64,000 nucleotides of DNA from assembly GCF_932276165.1 (NCBI RefSeq), contig NC_064011.1, positions 5,411,501 through 5,475,500 on the forward strand, read 5' to 3'. This DNA comes from Plutella xylostella (taxonomy: Eukaryota; Arthropoda; Insecta; Lepidoptera; Plutellidae). Both the position numbers and the translations under genes were made by a program. Positions 52,533 to 61,600 of this stretch are shown in pieces (position 1 is the first letter of the stretch; each line of letters starts with the position of its first letter). The notes under the pieces are model-generated. The model saw only the letters and a list, made by a program, of their open reading frames with translations, did no database searches and had not been told where the DNA came from.

Positions 52533-52825
52533 TTAAAAAAAAAAATAACCGACTTCAAAAAACCACTAAAATGTAAGTAATAATTTAAGGTTTACACAAA
52601 TTATATGTGACAGTACAAATATACCTAAGCAGGAACTGTTCTTTTTTGAAGTTGGTGCCATATTTCTTCAGATTACTTTGTCACTGCACCAACATCAAAA
52701 AAGAACAGTTCCTGCTTAGGTATATTTGTACTGTCACATATAATTTGTGTAAACCTTAAATTATTACTTACATTTTAGTGGTTTTTTGAAGTCGGTTTTT
52801 TATTTTTTTAAATTATTATTTTTTT
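52533..52825. repeat. Long near-perfect inverted repeat
   Basis: Arms of roughly 115-125 bp (about 52533-52653 and 52690-52825) face each other across a loop of about 35 bp. Shared blocks include GGAACTGTTCTTTTTTGA and TTATATGTGACAGTACAAAT with their complements. The outer parts carry ACCGACTTCAAAAAACC. Confidence 0.8.
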
Positions 52826-53189
52826 CCTTTTGAGGTACGGAAACCTAAAAAAGAATTGTAACAATCGGATCAATCGTTTCCGAGATATTCGTGGACAAAC
52901 ATACATACCAACAAACATATAAACATACTTATACAATAAAAAAAATCATATTTGTTTATTAGGCTTAATGGATTGTTATATGTGAATATGGTGCAGTTCC
53001 AATAATCTTACATACCTACATACCGAACATATTATTATGTACTTACCGAATTGAGAATCTTTCATTTGAAATTTATTAAAAAGGTTTGTTATCCCTGAAT
53101 TTAGTAGCAAGTGATGCCATGCTAAAGAATAAAATAAAGTAATTAAAATTAATACGATACTATGGTCGTGAGTCGTGATTTTACTTAAT

Positions 53190-53384
53190 ATTATAATATG
53201 CGAAAGTTTGTGAGTATGTGTGTATCTTTGTTACTTCTTCACGTCAAAACGGCTGAACCGGTTTTAATGAAATTTGGAATGGAGTTAGCTGACACTCTGG
53301 ATGTGTTACATAGGCTACTTTTTATCGCGGAATTCCCTCGGGAAAACTAATTAAGGTGAAGCGAAGCTCGTGGCAACAGCTAGT
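53190..53384 (+). mobile_element. Helitron-like non-autonomous repeat
   Basis: Relative of 19365-19562, with CGGCTGAACCGGTTTTAATG and GGCTACTTTTTATCGCGG, ending GGCAACAGCTAGT. The CTAGT end fits lepidopteran Helitrons. Confidence 0.55.
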
Positions 53385-53719
53385 ATTGAAATATTTGTTA
53401 TTTTTATATTACCTACTTCACTTGAGCAAGTAAATATTTAGATTTATCTTTTTGTATGAAAACATTTAAAAAAATATTGGCCTGAAATGGATCAAATTTT
53501 TAAATTTTTTCGGTGAAGAGCTTTTTTAGTGGTATCACTAATGAAATGTCAGAATTCCGCGGAATTAAAAATTAGAGTTTAGATCATCAACAGTTAACCC
53601 TGCAAGACATAAACCAGTCTCAAGGAGTTCAAAAATCCTCGACTTTTCTCATCTAACCACTTCATAATGAGAGAATTTTTTGACGTTTAAAAGTTCCAAA
53701 ATCAACCAATAGATGGCAT

Positions 53720-54010
53720 CCGGCCTGACGTTTTTTATGAGCTGCATTCTTCTGAGGGGACGGAAGATGTCATAAATGGTACAGAGCTATCTTAAACTAA
53801 TTAACACTTAATATGATGCATAATATAACAGCTTGTTATTGCATATGGTTAAATTCACATCCATTGGGGTTTTGTATTGGCTGAAAGGACTGGAATCCAT
53901 GCCGGCTACAAAAAAATATGCAGTGCTGTTGAGTATGAAGTTTTACTAGCGCAATCTATAATCGGTTTTTGTCTATGGTTGTTGTCTAATTGTCTATGGT
54001 TGAAAATCTC
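53720..54010 (-). repeat. Repeat with an unoccupied DIRS site
   Basis: Its complement contains, uninterrupted, the sequence that flanks the DIRS element at 20231-20293 and 30318-30395 and the LINE at 30400-31154. It therefore serves as the empty-site reference for both insertions. Confidence 0.75.
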
Positions 54011-54353
54011 CCATTAGATAATTCGGTTAAAATAACTTATTAGTTCTGAATTCTGAAGGGTCCAGCCACATTCGACCCGTTTGTTTTTCGACCCTTCCAC
54101 ATTCAACTCGAATCTCTTACTGCCAGTTTTAATAACTATGTATCTACCGATGACTGGTAGTTACTATCAAACTATTTTGACACATTAAAGTTACAACCTG
54201 TCAAAATCGTATGAAAATAGAGTTATTGAAACTGGTAGTTAAAGACCATAAGCTCTATATACATACCTACTTAGGTAATGTTGATGAAATGTATCAAATG
54301 TACTGTCAGACACAAAAGTGTATTACTGAAATAATAGTTTGGTGTTTTACGTG

Positions 54354-54490
54354 CTGCCCCTGTAGCACGGGGCTCTATTAAGACGTGACAAGAGTTCTCC
54401 GTCGCGCTCTCTCTTGGGGCTGCGCGATGTGAGTGAGCGAGATGCAAAACTCTTGTCACGTCTTAAATGCGCCCCGTAGTAGCCCTTCTG
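54354..54490. mobile_element. Palindromic MITE, family P
   Basis: GCCCCTGTAGCACGGGGC and GCCCCGTAGTAGCCC mark the ends; the interior is like 16527-16672. Confidence 0.7.
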
Positions 54491-54672
54491 ATGAATTTAA
54501 ACAAAAGTAACGCATTATGTACTTTTATTGCCATACTTAATTACATTGCAGTATTTACGTTAAAGGATTATTGTTTCAGCAATTATTTTCAAGTTTGCAA
54601 GCTGACAGGATCAGTGTCTTCCTGAAAAAAAAAACAATATGGTAAAGTACCTTTAGCGGGAGTACTTTTAGG

Positions 54673-54728
54673 AGCGGTGGTAGCTCAGTCGGGTAAGCGC
54701 CCGCATCTCAAGCAAGAGATGCGATGCG
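54673..54728 (+). repeat. Truncated family 1 SINE head
   Basis: GGAGCGGTGGTAGCTCAGTC and the following tRNA-like part only; it stops before the B box is complete. Confidence 0.65.
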
Positions 54729-55289
54729 ATTTTACGTAAATGTGTTGATTTATGAGATTGGAGTCCGCTGAAAACCAGCGCTGTGCTGTGCCCTTTTGGT
54801 CACATGCATAGCTAATGCTGAGCCTACCCCTTTTATTTATTCATAACAATGGCAAATTATTATAAACACAAGTGTTTTTTAAGATTTTCTTTTTAAAATA
54901 TTTGTTCTTTCTACTTTATTGTCTGTGTACCTGTATGATAATTAACATTTTCTATTTTATTCTATTCTGAAGGATGATGGATAGATAGATAGATAGATTC
55001 TTTATATGTATTATCTACACAAAAATATGGACAACATTACAAAAAACTTAATCTAACACATATGTACAAATGGCGGTCTTATCGCTTAAAGCGATTTCTT
55101 CCAGAAAACCTTTGGGTGGAAGGATATTTAGATGCAAAGGGTTCGGTGTAAGTACCAGGAATAAAGAATATACCATAAATATTTAATAATATACCAATAC
55201 GTACTACTTCTTCTTCTTCTTTCGTGTCGGTGAATATGCAAATTAAATTTGTCCAGACCAAAATGAAGCAACTTTGATAGCATTCTGGT

Positions 55290-55504
55290 ATAGTGCGACA
55301 AACTTATCTGTTCCGGTGAGACCGAACTAAATTGATCCATATCTCATAACTTACCAATGAATTATATATTCATATAGATTAGATGGGTTTATTAAAACCA
55401 CAAGGGTGAATTACCACTTTAGGCAAACGTAAAATCTTACAGAATCAAGAAATATTAGACATTTACGTGAGTTCTCACCGGAACAGATAAGTTTGTGGCA
55501 CTGT
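55290..55504 (-). mobile_element. MITE, family Q, copy 2 (gene C 3' untranslated region)
   Basis: Inverted ends GTGCGACAAACTTATC and GATAAGTTTGTGGCAC with TA borders, opposite to copy 49755-49968. It lies 20 bp past the gene C stop and supplies the first AATAAA on that strand (plus 55388-55393). Confidence 0.75.
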
Positions 55505-55523
55505 ACATACTACTTACAATATA

Positions 55524-55645
55524 TTATTTGGAGGAATTACTACTAGGTCTCGGTCGAAGCTTCATTGGTATGGTGCGACGGGACTGGGGGCGGCTCCCGC
55601 GGCGCCGGCCCGGGCGGCCGCGGGGGCGGCGGTGGATGCAATGTT
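55524..55645 (-). CDS. Gene C terminal exon, Arg/Pro-rich
   Basis: Acceptor ATTTTTGCATTTCAG; reads HCIHRRPRGRPGRRRGSRP, then QSRRTIPMKLRPRPSSNSSK and TAA. It is very GC-rich compared with its surroundings. The basic tail parallels those of genes A and B. Confidence 0.6.
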
Positions 55646-58600
55646 CTGAAATGCAAAAATCAATAAATAAATATGTGGGGACATCTCACACACGGCCATC
55701 CGACCCCAAGCTAGGCAGAACCTGTGTTATAGGTGTCGGACAGCTGATATATCTACACAAATACATAGATAGATAGATACTAAATATAAATATCAACACC
55801 CAAGACCCGAGAACAAATATCTGTATTTAAACAAATATCTGCCCCAGCCGGGAATCGAACCCGGGATCTTCGGCTCAGTAGTCAGGGTCACTAACCACTA
55901 CGCCATTCGGTCGTCAAATAATTATGATAGTTTACTTACTTGGACCAGATGAACTTCCACCTTAAATAAAAAAAGATTATAAATTTGAAATTAAATGAAA
56001 TGAAAAAAAAATGTTAGTCTCTTTTTACTTTTAATTTTACTTGGCAATTTTTTCAATCATAATGTACTCAAAATAATGTTTATAAATATTATATATTTTT
56101 TTTTATTATAAAAATTTTATAAACTTAGGTAGGTCATGATGATGATGATGCTCCTTTCATCCAAAAGATTAACAATAAACAATTTAAAATTTATCATTAA
56201 TTTGTATGTAAGCAATTTAACCAATTTTAAGTAGGTTCTTGATCAGCTAAATTAAATAATTTTAAAATCTAACATAAATAAAGGATGTTTAGTGTCCACG
56301 GACGAACGGAAAAGTGATCCTATATAATTATTTGATTGATATTTTGATGTCGGAACCATGATACCTAATGGGAGGACACCAGCTGGTTTCTCAAAATAAT
56401 GAAAAGTGGACAACATGCGCTTTTTAGGTTCACTGTCGGCATCGTAGGGAACTAATGCATCGCATTCAGTGCAGCGATCACAGGATTCGTTACTATTTTC
56501 TAAACTACACAAACATATGGGTAAAGAACAGTATCGTCAACTGTCACTGTCAAAATCATAGGCAAATTGTCCATATGTTTGTGTAGATTCGAATCCTGTG
56601 ATCGCTGCACAGTATTCTTTGTACACAAATTGGCACAAGCACGGGGCGCAAGACGCAAGACTGAAGTTTCGCGTTGCGCTCACTCACATCTCACATCGGC
56701 TTCAAGAGTGAGTGCAACAGAAAAACGTTTTATCACGTCTTGACCTTCGTGCTAGGCCTTCAGACGTGGACTGCGATAGGCCTGTAAATATAATTATAAG
56801 TACTTAAAATTTCCCAAACCTTGTCCCGCAGCGACTGGTACCAGTACAGCGCCTTCTGCCAATATTATTGATAATAATATATGTATTATTATGTATATTG
56901 TTTTTTTTTTTCATATATGCACAGAATAATAACCTGATATACAGGATGTTGCAAAAAGGGTAAGCCTAAAACGAAAGCTACATGTGCAGCATGGTATATC
57001 TAAGCCCGAAACTAAAATCAGTCAATCATTTTCCATAGAAACTTTGTTGGTCACGTGACTTTTTACTATGGAGAATGTTTTTTTTTGCAAATTTTGAAAT
57101 TCTGTCGTAGTCGTAGGAAGAATCAATAACTAGTTTTTCGCGAAAATACTAGGGATACTTAATGCGAAAATATGGATAATTAGACAATGGTGATAACTAT
57201 TTCATTTTATCTAAGCACCAGTGTGTGCTACCTAGTAGGTAACAGTAAGTATATATTTTAAACCGAAAGGACTCTCTCTCTCTCTCTCTGATTCTCTGAA
57301 TGAAAACTCTGATTGTCATTCTGGACAGTTTTTGTCCTACGGCTTTTGTAAAGTGAGAAAAAAATGAGAAGTTTCGAAAAAAAATTCCGTGTACAAAAAA
57401 TTTTTGAAGTGAAAAAAGAGTGACCCCTTCGACTGACTACACTCTTTTTAAACACATTGTATATTTTTCTGATATGAATAGTAATGATGTTGCTAAACTG
57501 ATCTCTAAAAAATTACTATATAGTTACTTAAGTGAAAAAAAAAGTAAACTTGATCATATCATAAATATTGATTATTTATTTTAGGGATACTATTATATGT
57601 ACCAGTAAATTGATCATAATAAAATAAAATTATCAAGCAAGTACCTTCTAATTCAAACATGTTTTTTATTCTATTGAGTTACCTACTCACTTTTTTTTCA
57701 CTTATTATGTCACCTCGAACCTAATGTTTGCCTGATTGTTGTAAAACCTTTGCTGTGAACTAAAAACTGTTTAATTTATTAAAAGATTGTGTGTAAATGT
57801 TATAGGTACCGTCTTTTATAGTCTTTTCACTCAATAGAATAAAAAAGTAATAAATAATTAATAAAATCAAGAGTTTTACCTTCTACGAGCGAGGCTAGAG
57901 TAATAAAAATAAAATAATTAATAAAATGAAAAAATAAATAATTGCTTATCATCAAAATCTTTGATTTGTCTGCCCCAACTCAAATCTGATATATAAAATA
58001 ATCTACCATTAAGCGAAGGAAGGTTATGAACTACAGTTGTCGAAATCTAATAGGCCAGTTTGAGCCACACAAATTTGCTATTTACTCTTAATGTTCTTGA
58101 TGAAATACATAAAAAGACACATAATCTGGCTTATTATTTAACGGTCGAAAGAAAAAGGTATTTTGTGGCACCTAAAGTTACTTAGTTAAAAGAATGCTGG
58201 AAGGAGAAGGAAGTGGTGGCTCCGAAACATTAGGGAATAATAATAATAAAATAATATATGGGGAAATCTCACACACGGTCATCTGACCCCAAGCTAGGCA
58301 CAGCCTGTGTTATGGGTATCGGACAGCTGATATATCTACACAAATACATAGATAGATACATATTATATATACATATCAACACCCAAGACCCGAGTAAAAA
58401 TATCTGTCTTTAAACAAATATCTGCCCCAGCCGGGAATCGAACCCGGGACCTTCGGCATAGCAGTCAGGGCCACTAACCACTACGCCATTCGACCGTCTA
58501 AAATGAACAGGAAATGCCAGTGTTGAAGACCTATTTCACTTGGCAAGAGAAGGAAAAGAGTATGCGGAGTGGAGAGGCACTTGAAGAAGAAGAAAGTTAC

Positions 58601-61600
58601 TGGGCTGATTTTTCAATAGTCAGATAAAAGTTATCTGTAGAATAATTTTATTCAGATGCTGTTGCGACTGAATTTTTGTGTTAGACAGTGACAGCAACAA
58701 ATTAATGATTTTAATCCTGTCCAAACGGGCCTTTTATATTTCGAAGACTTTCGTAAACTAAAATTATAAAATGATAACACGTTTTGTTGTGTGTGTCTGT
58801 GCTAGGGGTTATGTCCAGATGGGTACGATAATTATGTGAATATAGATAAGTACTTACGATTATTCTTAAGTTCTTCTGGGAGAACGAGTTCTATTGTGTT
58901 GTCGTCTGTGAAGTTTTTTTTTATTGAATAGCATTCTATAATTAATATTAAGTGTATAATTATTGTACGAGTATAATAATAATAAACTCGTATTCTAAAA
59001 TTATTGTACAGGAAAATTCGAAATAATGGGTAATATATTATGTATAAAATTAATTATTATTTTAACACTTTATTATACATTATCCACAATTACACATACC
59101 TATACATTATAACAATAAAAAGAAGGCACAGTTCTTAATTAAGTAGGTAGGATACAAAGGCGGACTTATCGCCTAAACGCGATTTCTTCAGTCAACCCTA
59201 AATTATATTGTGTAAATATTAAAGAAACGCAGTTTTACTTACCTACGAATGAGGCTAGAAGTTAAGTAAGTAAAGAAGTTTACAAACATAATTATAATGA
59301 AAAAAACCTTAATACTCAATTAAATTCAGGACACTATATTTGTATGGTCCAATCTCCCAAAAAAAGCGGGTGCGATATAAAACTTTTGACACATCTTGTC
59401 GTGTGCGTCTTGCGCCCCGTGCAAAATATGCTGGGCTGTATCCAGAAGGCCTAGCACAAGCTCCCGAAGCCGCGCGATTAGATGTGAGTGAGTGCGACGC
59501 AAAACTTTTGTCAAGATTTGCGCACCGTGCTATGCCTTTAATTTTGGCTTTTTTATTTTTTATTTATTCATACATATGCGTAGATCACGCTCACGACTGC
59601 AATCCTCGAAGAAATCAGAGGACTAAGCGAGTCACCCGCTTTTCACACTACATTTGAACTCGCATATCGCTGTTTTTATTTTGAGTACAATGCACTTAGG
59701 ATACGCAACTAGAATGTAGATGTGCAGGTTTCCTCACGATGTTTTCCTTCACCGTAAGAGCGATGGTAACCATGATAATTAAAGTCCAAATAACTCATTG
59801 GTACATGTCAGCGCCGGGATTCGAACCCAATGCAAATATTTTATTTATACATACATATTATACTTAAACTTACCATCCACGGAATATTCAGGAAGGTTTT
59901 CAGCTGTGAATAATTTTATAATAAATCAGATATAACTAATAACAGCTTAGAATTAATGTTTTAAATCTAATGCTCTAACTGTCACCCCTAGAAAAATCAT
60001 TTTCATTTTTGCAATATTTACTTAGGGTAACGTAACGTACCTTGGGACGCTTGTACCTCGGGACATTGATTGTATTTTAAAAACCGGCTAAATAAACACA
60101 TTAAAATTCTACCCTAGTATTTTACTCGCTTGGCAAAACTAGTGAGTCTCGTGATCATACCAGCATCTAGTGTGTGGTGAAGACAGTATGAAGTTTTTTG
60201 GAGTCAAAAGTAGCTTTTGTATAGTTTTTTGTGTTGCTTTATCTCATTGAGGCATGCTCAAAATAAAGACATGGATGTCACGTATAACTTTTCAGTTATT
60301 TAATTTTATGACATGGCAATTATCTGAAAGATTCCTATTAATTAAAAATAAACATTTAAATTTTGATTAAATATTGCTTTTTGTACCTTGGGACACGATT
60401 AAATTTGTACCTTGGGACACTGTTTCCCATGGCTTTGTACTATGGAAAATGCAAACATCTAAATAACGCCTTATATCTCTGTTCTTATTAGTGCCAGAGT
60501 GAAACTAGACAGAAGAGAGATGCAGTAAATAAATAAGAACAGAGATATAAGGCGTTATTTAGAAGTTTGCATTTCCCATAGTACAAAGCTATAGGAAACA
60601 GTGTCCCAAGGTACAAACGTGTAACGTACCTTGGGTCAAAACAAGCATTTTTACTTTTATCTTAATTTAATAAAATCTGGCCACACTAAAGCTTAAGCAC
60701 AAATACTAGTGATAATAGATTATATATCCTACCGAATAAAGAAAATTTCACATTAATATCTTAGTTGTACGCTGCGATAGCTTCATTCAAAGTTGGGGTA
60801 GTCGAAAATGTCCCTAGGTACGTTACGTTACCCTACATACAATCTAATTAAGATATCCAAATTTAATTTTGAAAAAAAGCAAAATGATCCGTTTTTAGCT
60901 TTTGTGTTACGGAACTTTAAAAATCACTTTCTAGTGGTCGTCTAGCCCTCTAATCTCTAAATGCCAAATATTTTTTTAGATCCAGCGGTTTGGACTGTAC
61001 AAACTTTCATTATAAGTCAGTCATTCAAGATAGGTAAAAGGCCTAGAACGGGGCGCAAGACACGCACGACGCGACAAAAGTTTTGTCTCACTCACATTGC
61101 GCGACTTGGAAACCGAGTGCGACGGAAAACTTTTGCCACGTCTTGGGTCCCGTGCTAGGCCTTCAGATGTGGATTGTGAAAAGGCTTGTGAATAGATAAG
61201 TACTTACTATTTTCTCCTTCCGAATTAACTGGTGTAAGTATAACTCCGTCTGGAAATTGATAATAATGCTATTTATTATTTTTTCATAGTTGCAGAGAAT
61301 AATAGCTAATTATACCTATTTCGTGGGAAGATATATGACTAGGGATACTTATTGCAAAACATGGTATGAGCTCACTTAAGTAACAGTATACCTTTTGTTC
61401 AATGACTTTCGAAAAGTGAAAAGAAAATGCAGACAAAACAAACCAAACCGGCATTTTCTAAAACTTAAGCCAATGGTTTAGAAAATGCCGATAAGGATAG
61501 GCTTTAGGGAATGCTGGGTTGAGATGTATGGCCTCGCTTCGCTCGGCGCTCTCGGTTTTAGGAACAGGGTCGGTTTGAATGGCCCCGCTTCGCTCGGCTC

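Noticed and set aside
55495..55776. Plus-strand frame with GRLPRRRPGRPRG
   Set aside because: Antisense to the gene C terminal exon, which has correct splice borders and phase.
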